DNA from: Tipula vernalis
Taxonomy: Eukaryota; Arthropoda; Insecta; Diptera; Tipulidae
NCBI GenBank assembly: GCA_958295665.1
Contig: OY282559.1
Coordinates: 266,514,057-266,578,056 of the forward strand
DNA: 64,000 bases
Direction of reading: 5' to 3'
Below the pieces are notes generated by a model, which did no database searches, was not told the DNA's origin, and worked only from the letters and a program-made list of their open reading frames with translations. The position numbers and the translations under genes were made by a program. Shown piece by piece: positions 10,106-22,949 of this stretch (position 1 is the stretch's first letter; each line of letters starts with the position of its first letter).

Positions 10106-12747
10106 AAACCCAAGTCATGTTCTCCTCGCCACGGCTCTCGTTGAATTATCTGATGCTAACAATCGTACTGTTATTGCAAGGGCAATGCTAGATTCAGGCT
10201 CCATGCTTAATTTCATTACAAAATCACTAGCATCCAAATTAAGCGTTAAGGCAATGAAATCCTCGGCTCAAATCCGAGGTGTAGGTGGTTCATCCATCAT
10301 GGAATGTAACTCAGCTTCCATTGAGTTTCGGTCCCGAGTCAGCAATTATTCTGCTTCAATAGAGGCACACATTTTACCAAAAATTTCCGATTATCAGCCG
10401 ACTATTCAGTATGATTCATCCAAATGGTCTATTCCAGCTAACATCAAACTAGCAGACCCAAATTTCTATTCACCTCAAAAAATTGATCTGCTCATTGGCG
10501 CAGAATTATTTTTTGAATTACAATCTATCGGTCAAATAAAATTTGGTGATAACCTCCCCATTCTCCTCCAGAATACAAGATTGGGTTGGGTCGTCTCAGG
10601 TAAGGCCTATGGTTCACCTTTAGATTATCAAATTTGCAATCTAGCGGTCGTGAACTCTCCATCTACATATTTGGATACGCTTATGGAGAGATTTTGGGCT
10701 ATAGAGGAAATAGAGGATGTGACACAAGATAATATTTCAAACAATGTTTGCGAGAAGCATTTTGTACAAAATTATGGAAGGAATATGGATGGTCGTTTCA
10801 TGGTTCGGTTGCCATTTTCTAGTGCTGAAAGTGAACTAGGCAACTCAGCAATCCTAGCACGCCGACGATTCTTCAATCTGGAGGCAAAATTAAGTCGAGA
10901 TTCTGAGCTTCGCGAGTCATATAATGCATTCATGAGTGAATATGTATCACTTGGCCATATGGAATTAGCCAAGGCGATTGAATCAAATCATTTTTATCTA
11001 CCACAACATTGTGTGTTTAAACCTGACTCTACCTCTACCAAATTGAGAGTCGTGTTTGATGGTTCAGCTAAAACTAGCTCCGGCACGTCTCTAAATCGAA
11101 TTCTAATGTGCGGTCCGGTCATTCAAAATGAACTCTGCTTGATTCTACTTAGATTTCGCTCACATGCACATGGAATAAGTGCAGACATCACAAAAATGTA
11201 TCGTCAGATCGAAGTCTATCCGGATGATCGAAGATTTCAGTATATATTTTGGCGGTTTGATCCGAATGAACCGTTATTAACATATCAGCTCAAAACGGTC
11301 ACATACGGCACAACTCCGGCGTCCTTCTTGGCTACTCGTTGCCTTCGTCAACTGGCTCTAGATCATGAGTCAAAATTTCCAATGGCGAGCTCTACAATTG
11401 TCAATGATATGTATGTTGACGATCTTCTGAGTAGATCTAATTCGGAAGAAGAAGTCATTGCTCTCAAGGACAACATATCCTTCATTCTTCAATCTGCTGG
11501 TATGTCACTCCATAAATGGTGTTCAAATGAAGCCTCTATACTTGCCGATATTCCCGTTGTTGACCGTAACCAATTTGTGCAAATAGACGATCATGAATTT
11601 ATAAAAACTTTGGGTTTATATTGGCATTCCAATTCCGATACGTTTCGTATTAATGTCAACCTTGGAATGGAATCTCCGAAAATAACAAAACGCACAGTTA
11701 TCTTTGAAATAGCCAAAATATTTGATCCTATTGGTCTGATATCGCCGGTAGTCATACTAGGTAAGATGTTTATGCAGCAATTATGGCAACGAAAGTCTGC
11801 CCATGGATCTATGTACACACGAATTGGTATCATTTTCGAAAAAATTTACAAAAACTTCAAGGGCTTTACATACCGCGACATATATTCAATCACTGTCGAA
11901 CTCCAACAAATATCCAAATACATGGTTTTGCGGATGCTAGCCAGAAAGGTTACGGTGCTGCAGTCTATGTGCGAAGTTACACCACCAATGGTGATGTCAT
12001 TAGACTATTGTGTTCAAAGTCTAGAGTCGCTCCCGTTAAACAAACGACTCTACCTCGACTTGAGCTTCTAGCTGCTCAGTTATTGTCGAAGTTGGTTGCA
12101 AAACTCAAACCAAATCTGAACTTCTCAGTAGACGACTATTTTTTCTGGACTGACTCCATGATTGTGTTGCACTGGCTTAACGCATCGTCTGATCGTTGGA
12201 AAACCTTCGCTGCTAACCGTGTATCTAACATTCAGTCTTTGGGTGCAACAAAAAATTTGCGCCACATCAGTACCAATCCCAATCCGGCCGATTTGATTTC
12301 GCGTGGATTACTTCCAGAACAACTAATTAATTCTGAATTATGGTGGAATGGTCCGCGTTTTCTTCAATTACCTGACGAATCTTGGTCGCAATCGTTTGTA
12401 CCATCGAAGGAAATCGAATTATTCGAACAAAAAATAACCTACACAATTTTTAATTGCGATGAGCTCTACAAACATGATAAAACACCAATCTATGCAATTA
12501 GAAGACAAAAGAGATGTTTCTTCTTATACACGCAAGAGGATCATTTCTCACTATACAAATACTATAAGTTATGTTTTGCGCTTTATTTATAATACGAGAA
12601 ATCCTGCTATTCGTCGCTAATGGGCCGCTCTCCTCCGCTGAAGCCGCTAATGGGCTCCAAGCCGTTATACGTCTAGTGCAAATTACGTCATATTCATCTG
12701 AATATTATGGGCTTCAGAATCCTTCATTTAGCGGTCGCGATCCGTAA
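10106..12747 (+). pseudogene. BEL/Pao pol: protease, RT, RNase H; integrase missing
   Basis: The protease begins before the ATG at 10185 (ATALVELSD..., then MLDSGSMLNFITKSLASKL, the DUF1758 aspartic site). RT follows: LRVVFDGSAKTSSGTSLNRI, SADITKMYRQIEV, MYVDDLLS (YVDD box, ~11410). A frame change at about 11800-11840 leads into the peptidase A17/RNase H-like part (HGFADASQKGYGAAVY, LPRLELLAAQLLSKLV, HISTNPNPADLISRGLL). After another frame change near 12545 the frame VLRFIYNTRNPAI leads to VIRLVQITSYSSEYYGL and ends at 12747. The integrase zinc finger and core are absent. Confidence 0.88.
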
Positions 12748-12750
12748 TTG

Positions 12751-12892
12751 AAGTGATATAAGTGGCAAAAAAAAAAAAAAGGGCTAAAGGGTGGAAATTG
12801 AATGTGCAGAGTTAAATAGCACGCCTGAGTGATTTACTCAAACTTAATAATTCTTCAACCTGGGAGAAAAAAGCTTCTCCCTACAATTAACA
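12751..12892 (+). repeat. 3' LTR (shared segment) of BEL element
   Basis: Near-identical to 8086-8226, ending CAATTAACA. No polypurine tract precedes it; coding sequence for the pre-integrase part of pol runs to within 4 bases. A deletion therefore joined pol to this LTR. Confidence 0.8.
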
Positions 12893-15800
12893 TGTATATC
12901 GAATAATTGACAACAAATTTAGAAAATTTCGAAAATTTCAAACAATTTCAAAAATCTTCAAATATTGAATAATCTGTAATAGCACAATGAAGCCTACAAT
13001 CATTAGCATTATATCTGGAAAAATTTAAGAAAATTCTTAAAGACTTTAATCATTTGCGAAATCTTGAAAAAGTTGAAATTTTTCGAAAATCTCGATAATT
13101 TTTAAAATGTTTTAATAATCCTGCTCTCAAAACAATCCCAAAAATATTTTCGAAAAATCAAACAAACAAACAACTCAAAAATGAAAGCGGCAGAATATTT
13201 GTTTAAGATTATTTTATGAGAAATAAAACTTGCTTGATATGATCTCTCATAACCTTTAAAATTCCTAAACAAATCTAAAATTTCGAAAGTCTAAATTGAA
13301 TAATATGTAACATCATGTTTTGACAGATATCAAAGAAATTCGGAAATATCGAATAAACAAGACTAGGTTCAAAAAATTTAGGAAACCTCGACCGACATAC
13401 AAACAATTCTCAAATATTGAATCTAATCTTTTGGAAAATCTTGAAAGATTGAATTTTTTTTTTGAATAATTTGTAGTATACTCAGCAAATAATCTCGGAA
13501 AATCTCTAGTAACGAAACAACTAAATCGATACCTACAATCACACAACACAATTCCAATCAACTCTAAGCTAAGCAGAACTCAAATGCTCAGCAAAACTCG
13601 AACCTCCCAAGTCACTCATATGCTCAAAAAACGCTTATGAATATAGGCTTGGGATTCTTATGTAGATAAAAAAATATTTTTTTTGGGAAATTTAAACCAA
13701 AAATTTGCTGGATAGTTATTCTTTTTAGAACAAATATAAGTGAATGAGCCCTATATGATACCACATATTATTTTTTACATATTTCCACTTATTACCACAT
13801 ATTTTATGGTTTATTCGAAATATTTTTAATTTTCCTTCAAGAATACCGTAATCCAACATTCATAGCTTAAAATTTGACACAGCAAAATATTTTAATAGCC
13901 AAATTTTAAATTTAATCCAAATAATATTTTTGTTAAAAGTTTAAAATGTTTCACTTTGGCCTAAACTCTGCTAATTAAAATACATATATCAATAGTTTAC
14001 TGCACATTATTTGACGATCCAGAGTATGTGTCAGAATTCTAACATGAATTTTACTAAAATATTAAGTTCCATTTAGGCGAGAAATGTCTACATATTGTTT
14101 GTCAACATACGTTGTGAATTTCAACATATCGAATATAAAATAAGATTTTCGAGCAAAAATCTGAATGAGAATTTGAATTTCCAAATGTAATTGAATAAAT
14201 TCTTGAGTAGGAACTTAAATTGGATTTAAAAATTTTAAAATTGAATTAGAAAATACAAACTAGATTTGAACAACATCTTGTGATTAATATGAATCAAAAA
14301 CTAATCGTAGTTTTCAGCAGAAATTTTCAGACTTTGAATTCCAATCTTTGAATAAAAATTCCAACCAGGGCTTGACTAAATATTGAGTAAGGAAACTTCC
14401 GGTTTTAAATCCATAAATTTTCAGTTTGAAATTAAACAGATACAATTTTAATTGAGACCTTTTAACATTTTGAGCGAAATTTAAAATAGAAATTAAGAAA
14501 ATTTTTCTGGATTAAATTACAATTTGCATGGAATTTAAATAGTACAAATTGTTGTACCGTATTACTTGGGTTAAAAATTAATTTAGAAATTGATTATGAC
14601 ATAATTGGTTTTGAGAAAAAATTTGAGTGTAAATTTGGTGTTCTAAACTAGATTTAAACATAATTTTAATTGCAAGTAGGTAAGAATTGAGTTGCAATAC
14701 GAGATTTGATCTCAAAGAACCAACAAAATTTCCTTAGAATTTAGAGTGAAATTTGGATTAGGAATTTAAATTTAAGAAAATGGTTTTGGCATTCTAAACC
14801 AAATAAAATCTTTGATGAAATTATATGTAGGAAGTGATTTACAACTCGAATTTTGATTTCACAAAATGTTGAGAGAAATATAAGTTTACATTGCACAATA
14901 GATTTATTGAGTGGGCTTTCAATTAGAAAAAAAAAAAAAAATGAGAGCAAATTAGGTGGAGCAAATAATAGATATGTCAAGGGAAAACTAGACTGAATTA
15001 GACTGGAAAAGAAAATGTTTTTTATGGATTCGAATAAAACCTTGGATACATCCAGAATAAAATTAGACTACAATTCCATCTGGATTTGAATCAACTTTGA
15101 ATTATATTTTAATCCGAAATTGAGTTAAACTTCCAAACTATACTTGAATGTTAATTGTAATTTTGATCACGCTCATTGAATTAAATTGAAATGAAAACTT
15201 GAGTGAAATTTAAAGTTTTAACAAAGTTTTGACAAATATTTAGGTATTCTGCTAATTGATTATTGTAATTCTCCTTTTATTATGTGAATGGTATTCAACT
15301 CTAGTAACTTAGTTTAAAATCAAAATGGGTTCGAAAAAAATTAAAATTTAATGCACTTTATGTGTCTGAGCTTAAATTAACTTAAACTTAAAAAACAAAA
15401 CCAAGAATCGAGCAAAAATCGGAATGAATTTTGTTTTATAATAGAGCAAAAGTTTTATTTTGAACGGGGTAAAACAAGATTTGAACCAATTTTGGACTAA
15501 AAATTCAAATTCAATCTAATCGAGAGTTTGAGTAAAAATTGAGCTTGAATTTCAAATTTAATTAACGCAAAATTATGGTTACAATTAAGGTAGAAATTTT
15601 GTTTTATTTTGTTTACAAATTAAGTAAAAATTCCAATCCAGATTTGTCTAAATGTGCTTGATTAGAATTGCAAAATTTAGAATACAAGTTCAGCTTTAGT
15701 TGCAAGTGCATTTAAGAAATTTATTGAGAATTTATTTGAGTGTTATTAAAAATGCTGAGTTAAAGTCGAATTTAAAGCTCTAGTTTGGATCAAAAGGTTT

Positions 15801-16793
15801 GATTAGAATTTTGAGCAGAAATCTGAGTAGAAAAAACGTAATTGAAAAAACGTTGAGTAGAAATTGAATTTGAATAGTAATTTGCACTTGAGCAGTAATT
15901 TAGTTTTCAGTTTTTAAAGTTGAGTTTGTATTTCGAATTGGACTGGCAAGAGAAAAATTAAAGATTAAGTTACAATTATAAAATAGATTTGAGCAAAATT
16001 TTATGTTTAGTGAGAGCAAAATTTAGAGAAAAAGTTGTTTTTGAATTCCAATATTTTGGTTGCAATTAAATAGAAATTTTGTGATATTTTGAATACAAAT
16101 AGGCTAAGTTCCAAAATGAAGTAGAAATTAAGTTATAATTTTGAGTGAAATTTAAAATACAAAATTTACAGTTCAGGGAAGTGTAAGTTTGATATTCGCA
16201 ATTAGTAAAAATTGCAATACGAAACATGATTACAAGTCCAAATTCTTAAGTGTTTGGATGTGGAACCATTTTTGCACTACTTTTGCAGCACTTTGCAGCT
16301 CAAGAGAGTTAGTTTATCCAACTTTATAGCCAAAAACTCGATACTTTTTTATTAACGAGTGAATTGAAATCCTCTTAAGATAAGGTCTAGGTTTGGTTTT
16401 CTTTTCAAAATATGAACACAAATTTTTCATTTTAATCACACATTTAACCACATATTTTGCAATTTTAATAACATGTTTTAGGAACATATTTTTGATTTTT
16501 TAGAATCTAAAAATCCTAAGCCTACTTATGAAGTTTATCCTAAGTTACAACTAAGCCAACAACAAACGGCGTTTAGTATTATTTTATGAAAAACTTTACA
16601 CGTCTATATAGAGAAGTGAAGTTTATACTAAATCTTTCAAAATACAAAAAAATGCGAATTTATTGATGAATTGCAAACATTTAGGCGATTTTAATGTATA
16701 GTTAGGCCGCTTCATAAAGTTCTAATGAATTATACACCCTCAAATATGGCCTGGATTGCACCAACCCACTATGATATATAACTAAGGGGTAAT
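12893..16793. other. Cryptically simple AT-rich DNA, no gene seen
   Basis: No coding frame here resembles a protein I know. 12,893-13,560 is a loose array of CTCGAAAATTT-like words. From about 14,090 to 16,240 the sequence is built from degenerate variants of a phrase like TTGAGTAGAAATTGAATTTG. These have no fixed period but are strongly non-random. It looks like slippage-derived simple DNA that has since decayed. The remainder is plain AT-rich sequence. Confidence 0.5.
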
Positions 16794-17520
16794 TTAAAGC
16801 AACCGTATTTCCACAAATTCTAAACCACATAAACTTGGTATTTCACTTAGTATTAGGTAATGCTTATCAAACGGTAAAACCCTAAGGTCAGAATTAACCA
16901 TAGAAATCACATACGTGGAACATTTATCAATATAAGCTAAGGCTAAATAATCAGCAAACCCAGTACTGTTACCATTTAATTTAAGTTTAAAAATAGTATT
17001 AGTATACACTTGAAATAACACAGGACCTAGCACTGATCCTTGTGGTACTCCAACATCGACAACTCTAAAATCACTAAAAGTATCATTAATTCTGACTCTC
17101 ACTTTTTTATTATGTAGGTAGGAAGCAAACCACTTGTTTGACATAACCCTAAAACCAATGTCAAACAGAATAGATAACAAAAAGGTATGATTAATCCAAT
17201 CGAAGGCCTTAGAAACATCAATAAATAAACCTGCACAAATATTAACATTCTTGAAACCGGTATGAATAACATCCAAAAATTCCAACATAGGTGATTCATT
17301 CTGATGAACTCTTAGTGTTTTACTTAGTGGTAACTTTATTTTTACTTGCCTTTTCGAGAACTTTGAGAACAACTGGTTAGATTGCAAGAGGTTTTTAGTT
17401 TCCCTTATCACTACGATCTTCTAACCACTCCATGCTCCAAGGAAAAATTGAAAATATGAGCAAGAGCAGGACCGACAAAATCAGCAACAGCTTTCAAAAT
17501 TTAATTACTAATTACTTCGT
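16794..17520 (-). pseudogene. Non-LTR retrotransposon (LINE) RT fragment
   Basis: The minus strand from 17,520 reads ILKAVADFVGPALAHIFNFS (RT N-terminal region). An open frame of 205 codons (17,411-16,794) then carries LEFLDVIHTGFKNVNICAGL, FIDVSKAFDWINHTFLL (RT motif A) and VGVPQGSVLGPVLFQVYTN (motif B). The catalytic box is FADYLALAY where the family has FADDT: one Asp is Tyr. There is a stop and frame change between the two parts. It is a truncated, dead Jockey/CR1-type LINE. I cannot fix the clade more exactly by eye. Confidence 0.82.
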
Positions 17521-17575
17521 TAATATGTTTGTTCCTCTTAACATCAATATTAATCTGGATGGCACATTTATTTAG

Positions 17576-17753
17576 CACTAGAACTATCGACCGGTCAAAA
17601 TGACCGGTTATACATTTTTGTGGGAATCTGTGGTGAACTTTAATATGAATAAAAATTTATCAGAAACTTCCAAAAAAAATTAACATAATAATTAAAAAAA
17701 TTGAATTCATTAAATGTACAATTCGTCATTTTGACGGATTGGTAGTTCTAGTG
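17576..17753. mobile_element. 178-bp piggyBac-like MITE
   Basis: The ends are inverted: CACTAGAACTATCGACCGGT at the left, and the reverse complement of the right end gives CACTAGAACTACCAATCCGT. Each end also holds an inner small palindrome (ACCGGTCAAAATGACCGG; CGTCATTTTGACG). TTAG flanks both sides (17,572-17,575 and 17,754-17,757), a variant of the TTAA target used by piggyBac elements. A second copy of the right end at 20,897-20,939 is followed by exact TTAA. Confidence 0.75.
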
Positions 17754-17759
17754 TTAGAC

Positions 17760-19170
17760 GAGATACTTTTTTTTTTGGTATAAAGAATATTTTTTAATGA
17801 TGGATCATTCATAATAGGAAACTCGTAATATTGTTTAAGTCGCTTGATTGTTCTTGAATATCCCTGATGTCTACCAAGAGGAGTAATATGGAATTCCTTT
17901 ATAACTTCATTTATGTCTTCTTCGGTTTGGTGCATTGTTGTTCGGGATATAATTTGTAGAATGAGCTTTACCAGCTCATTCTACAAACGGTAACGAACTA
18001 CCAAAAATGGAACTATTGGGAGTTTGTGTCATAGTATCCTCAGATATATCACCAGTGTCATTTTATGCATTTCGTTTCGATTGTGCTCTGGTTACAGCTG
18101 CATTTATTTTAGCGAATTCAGATATGTTGAGCCTTTCACAATTTTTTAAACGACTAAGTGCATGATTAAAATTCTTTGGTTTATATTCTAAGTCGCCATC
18201 GGATTAAACCGAGAAGAAGCTTTTGGGTTTGTTTTCAGCCAGATTAAAGGACGATGATTAGTCGTTGAGTAGCCCAAACTAGATCCTTTTCTACCGTATG
18301 GTGGTTTCGTTCCGCATTGTTTAGCAATCTACTCGCAAATGAGATTGGTAGATCTTTTCCTTCGACATCTTGTGATAGAATCGCACCGATTGCGTAATCA
18401 TTCGCATCTTTAGTTAAAATGAAGATGTCATTGAAATTATGACGTTGAAGTATAAGAGATGAAATAACGACTCAATAAGCATTCCATTCAAATTCTTCAT
18501 TTTTCGGTAACAATCGACTTGAAGGTTCGGAGATCTTGGAATAATCTCATCAAGATATACAAAACATATTAAACCATTTAATCCCAATTGGAGCATTCCT
18601 TCAGACCAAATGGCATTCGCAAAAAATGGTAACGACCGGCTTGGGTACTAAACGCTGTCTTTTCTTTATCATCAGCGTGCACTTTTATTTAATGATACCC
18701 ATTTGAAAAATCGAGTGTTGTGAAATACATTGCTTGGCCCAGTTGGTCTAATATCTCTGTTATGTTCGGCAGAGGGAAAAATTGATCACTAGTAATGTTG
18801 TTTAATCTGTGAAATCCTACAACTAAACGCCATTTTCGTTCATCAGCTGAAGATTTCTTGGGAACGATCAATAAAGGAAAGTTCCAAGGACTATTAATTG
18901 GTTCGATAATTTTTTCGTTTAGCATCTTATCAACTTGTTTATTAACCTCATCTTTAAGTGATTCGGAGAAGCGATATTATTTGACGTGAACAGGTTGCGA
19001 ATTTTAAAATCTTGGAATCTAATGACAACAAGCGTTTGTTGTAGTCAGTCAGAGTATCGCTTTCTAAGGTAGAAAACATCGTTGAAATCACGGCTAATTT
19101 TGAATATGGAAGACTTTTTTTTTCGTTCAAGTGACTGAGATTTAGATTTTCAGTAAGCTTGGTCAATCTT
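17760..19170 (-). pseudogene. Ty3/gypsy pol relic (RT, RNase H, integrase zinc finger)
   Basis: On the minus strand, 18,925-18,689 encodes RT: EKIIEPINSPWNFPLLIVPK, KWRLVVGFHRLNN, FTTLDFSNGYH. 18,596-18,540 gives ICFVYLDEII (the YLDD box as YLDE). 18,420-18,230 gives RNase H: DANDYAIGAILSQDVEGKDL, SFASRLLNNAERNHHTVEKD, then HRPLIWLKTNPKASSR after a frame change. 17,935-17,780 gives the integrase H2C2 start: FHITPLGRHQGYSRTIKRLK. It resembles the 17.6/297/gypsy branch. The MITE at 17,576-17,753 adjoins its truncated 3' end. Many frameshifts; dead. Confidence 0.85.
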
Positions 19171-19259
19171 GCTTCTATGTTTCGATTCCATTTCCGATAT
19201 TTAGTATTTTAAAGGAACTTGCTAAAAGCTCAGTTTTATTTTACCGATATTAACTGGAT

Positions 19260-19735
19260 GTTGGTATTCCCTAGTCAGTAGATCAAGTAGGCTCACATCT
19301 TGTCACCCAATAAAGGAATCCGATGAGCAATACCTATAAATGCGTTTAGTATTACATCAAATTTCCTCAACGGGAAATATGGTGTTTGGTTCCGTATATA
19401 TTGATCTCTATTTGGTTATCTGAAATCCAAGCCAAAATTCTAAAACTTGGTCAGTAGTTCAATTAGGCCTACATCTTGTCACCCAATAAAGCAATACCTA
19501 TAAATGCGTTTAGTATTACGTCAAATTTCCTCAACGGGAAATATGGTGTGTGGTTCCGGTAAAAAAATGCAAATTTCAATATGCAAAATCCATGATAAAA
19601 TTCTACAAATCACTGATTAGTTGGCTGATATATACATCTTACTACCCCATTAGGGAAACCGATGAGAACGACCTATAACCCTTGTTAGTATTACGTCAAG
19701 TTCGACACCCCTACCAAATATGGAATTAGCATATT
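19260..19735 (+). repeat. Tandem repeat, three ~165-176 bp units
   Basis: The phrase ACATCTTGTCACCCAATAAA starts at 19,295 and 19,471, and a diverged form (ACATCTTACTACCCCATTAG) at 19,634, giving spacings of 176 and 163 bp. Each unit continues with CCTATAAATGCGTTTAGTAT (third copy diverged) and a GTCAAATTTCCTCAACGGG-like segment. Copies 1 and 2 are close. Copy 3 is older, and copy 2 lacks a short internal piece. This is satellite-like with no coding content. Confidence 0.8.
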
Positions 19736-22700
19736 TAAAATCGTATTTCGAAATTTTAAGTTATAATTTTGTAAATAATTTGTATCCAATATATTTACAT
19801 AAATCACATTTTATTCCTTAATTATACGTTTAATAATTTACTTTTATTAATATAAACATTATTAAGAATATTTATAAATTCAATTCTTTATGCAATCGCC
19901 TAAATGTATGCATTTTACTAATACAATCATGTTTTTTAGTTGGTGTTGTTGTTTTAGGAAAAATTTAGGATAAAATTCACAGCGGTACAACAACAGCAAA
20001 ATACATTTGTAAAATAGTTACCATGTAAACTGTAGACATTTAGACGAACATTCATTGTGTTTCGAAAAATCTGCAATAAATTCTGCTCACAAGTCATCTC
20101 ACAAGAACCTCGAAAACCTCGAAAAGTAAAGCAGAGAATCAACTAAATAGCAAGCAAAAAGAGCATAATATCGAAAACCTCTAAACCTCTCAAAATCTCG
20201 TATAAACTCGAAAATCCCTAAAAATCTCTAAAACCAAGAAAAACTCAGCCAATCTCGAAAAAACACAAAAAAAAATAAATTTTTGATCTGATTGTCGAAA
20301 TTTTCAGAAACCTCAAACAATTAAAAAAAAAATTAAATTGAATAATTTATGGCAGGGGTTAGTCCTAAAATCTCGATGATCGTTTTATAGAAATCGAAAC
20401 TCAAAATCGAAGTGGCGAATTTTCAAAATCACAAATTTCAAAATATAAAAAATTGTGCAATATCGAATTGATATTCTCGAAAATCTCATCCTGAATTCCG
20501 GATAAATAAAATGATTTTGTAATATTGTTTGCCTCGCGGAGGGTTCGTTTTTTTTTTCCTTATTAAGTTCAGTGATCGCATTTGTATATTTCTCTGGTAT
20601 ACTAAATGACTTTGTTGTACATATATTAGGTTGGCATTGGATAAATTCAGTCCAATAAGTCTTATTTATATCGAAAATTCTTCAAGCTTTCAAAGCTCCA
20701 ATTCCATAGCTCTTCTACTCGATAACTTAGAATAATCTCTAAAAAATCAACTTTATTTGAAAATTCGAATAGAAGAGCTAGTTCTTGTTTTCGCGGGAAG
20801 ATAGCAGTATTTTTACTAACCCATTCTATGTTCTAGTTCGCCAATATTAATCAAATTCACGTTCACGAAAGGTTGGTTTGATACATCATACATTGGGAAA
20901 TGTACAATTCGTCATTTTGACGGGTTGGTAGTTCTAGTGTTAATAAAGTGTTGCACATTATGAAGCAAATTTTGGCTTTTAGCACAATGGCTTTTTTAAT
21001 CGATGGTAAAATATTATTTGATGTCCTAATCCTTCAGAAAGTGTTTCAATACTTGACGGCTTGAGATTCGCTTACTCTATTATATATCCAAAGTATATAT
21101 ATCATATGCAAATCAGTCATTTTTAATTTACGTGACTTAAGTTCGATATTCAATATTTTTGGCCTTAAGCCATTAAGATACTCCAAACTAACTCAAAAAT
21201 ATAAAAACGTAATGGAAAAATTTGATCTAGTTATCTGTTGGCCGTGCCAATAGACTCACATAAAGAATCGAAGGAGGACAGCAAAAGTTTTTCTTTTAAA
21301 TAACGGTTTTAAACTATGTTTATATTTTGGGCAATGGGTATTTTGCAAAGTAAACATGCTTGCTAATTTAAATAGTAAGAAAAAAATATTATTATCAAAA
21401 GAGTATTGGAGTTGCAACGTTGAGTATATGCGGTGGTACGATATATCATGAATTTAATTTGGTTGAAATTAATTTGGAAGGAAATTCGAATGATTAAATG
21501 CGTTAACCACATTTTAATTTCGTTCAATTAATTTTTTTTTTTTGAATAAGACCGTTACAAATATTTTGTACATAATGACGAATTTCGTAAATGAAGATTT
21601 ATTGTAAGTTCAAATTGCTTAAAATATTTTAAATTAAAAGATTATGAATTTCTTTTTCGATGTTTTGTCTAATTCAAGGAAGGAAACTGCAATACCACAA
21701 GGATTGAAAAACTTACGAAAACATCTAATAATTTGTAAACCCACGATAGATCTTGACAAATTTATAAAATGTAGAATATAAACACCATAAAATCACCCAC
21801 TTCGAAAATCCCTAAGACTCTAGAAAATCTCTAAAAGAATGTAAAGCAATTTCGGAAAATCCTCGAAAACCTCGAAATATTTGGAATTTTCTGAATAACC
21901 TAAAACATCGGGTTTCGAAAAATTGCAAAAGCCTTCAACAATTTCCAAAAATCAATAAATATTGAATAACCTGTAATGAGAAATTTCGATACTTTGGAAA
22001 TACTTGAATTTTCTTTAAAGTTTTCACAAATCTTGAATAATCTGTAATATTTTGCTAAGCAAGAATTTATCTCGAAAAATCTTAAAATCCTTGAAAACTC
22101 TTAAAAATAACATCGAAAACCATTTGTCGACTTAAACAGCTCAATGTTTAAACCACAACGCAACACCAACCAACCCTACGCTAACCGCGACTCAATGCCA
22201 TGTAAAAACTTTCCGAATTCTCTAAAACCTCGAAAAATCCATGTTTAAAAAATATCGAAAACCTCATTGCAATCTCAAAAAATCGTAAAATATTGAATAA
22301 CCCGTAACATCTCGACCGAATCCAGAGAAAAAAAATCATCTGCTATTCAAAAATTTCCAAGGTCTCGAAAAAATTTAGAAAATTACAAAAATCTTTAATA
22401 GTAATGTGATAAATCGAGAGTGACCTTAAATATCGCATCGTCGGAGAGAATTGAAAAATCTCCTAACATCCAAAAATCTCGCCTAACTGCGAAATTCCCT
22501 GAAAATCTAGAAGGTCACTAAAACCACGAAAAATCTTGAAAAATCTTAAAAAAAATTTGGAAATTTACAAAACTTTTCGGAAATTTCAAATAAATTCGAA
22601 AATATCGAATGATTGAAATCAAGTTCGAAAACTTTTCGGAAACCTCAAACAATCCTGAAAAATTTAACTTGTTGAATAATAGTCTATAACACTCGACGAA

Positions 22701-22949
22701 AGTTAGAAAAGTCAAATAACCATCCACAAGCAATGAAAGAAATTTACAAAAGTCGCTATTTATATGTTTCAAAAAATTCGAAAATTTTCAACAATCTGTA
22801 ATATTGCTGATAAGCGGTAAATAATCTCAAAAAATCAAGCAACCAATTGAGTTGAGACCAAAACTCGCACAATATTGAGAGAATTAAATAATTTAACATT
22901 CCAAAATGTGTCATAATCCCGGAAATTCCTAAAGCTCCAAAAAATCCCT
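19736..22949. other. AT-rich non-coding stretch with MITE remnant
   Basis: No gene seen. 20,030-20,520 and 21,700-22,949 are dominated by the CTCGAAAATCTCTAAAACC-like word family that also flanks the BEL element. 20,897-20,939 is the right end of the piggyBac-like MITE (AATGTACAATTCGTCATTTT onward), followed by TTAA at 20,940. A small inverted pair (AGCTCTTCTACTCGA / TCGAATAGAAGAGCT) lies near 20,700-20,790. Confidence 0.5.

Larger units (their letters stand above)
8064..12892 (+). mobile_element. BEL/Pao retrotransposon lacking integrase
   Basis: A ~140-bp direct repeat (8086-8226 and 12751-12892) brackets gag, zinc-finger, protease, RT and RNase H sequence in BEL/Pao order. A tRNA-complementary primer site follows the left copy directly. 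The two LTR copies differ by about two substitutions plus A-run length, so insertion was fairly recent. Even so, gag and pol contain at least three frame changes (8904-8956, ~10085, ~11800-11840). Pol stops at about 12747, next to the right repeat, so integrase has been removed. I found no clear target-site duplication. Confidence 0.88.
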
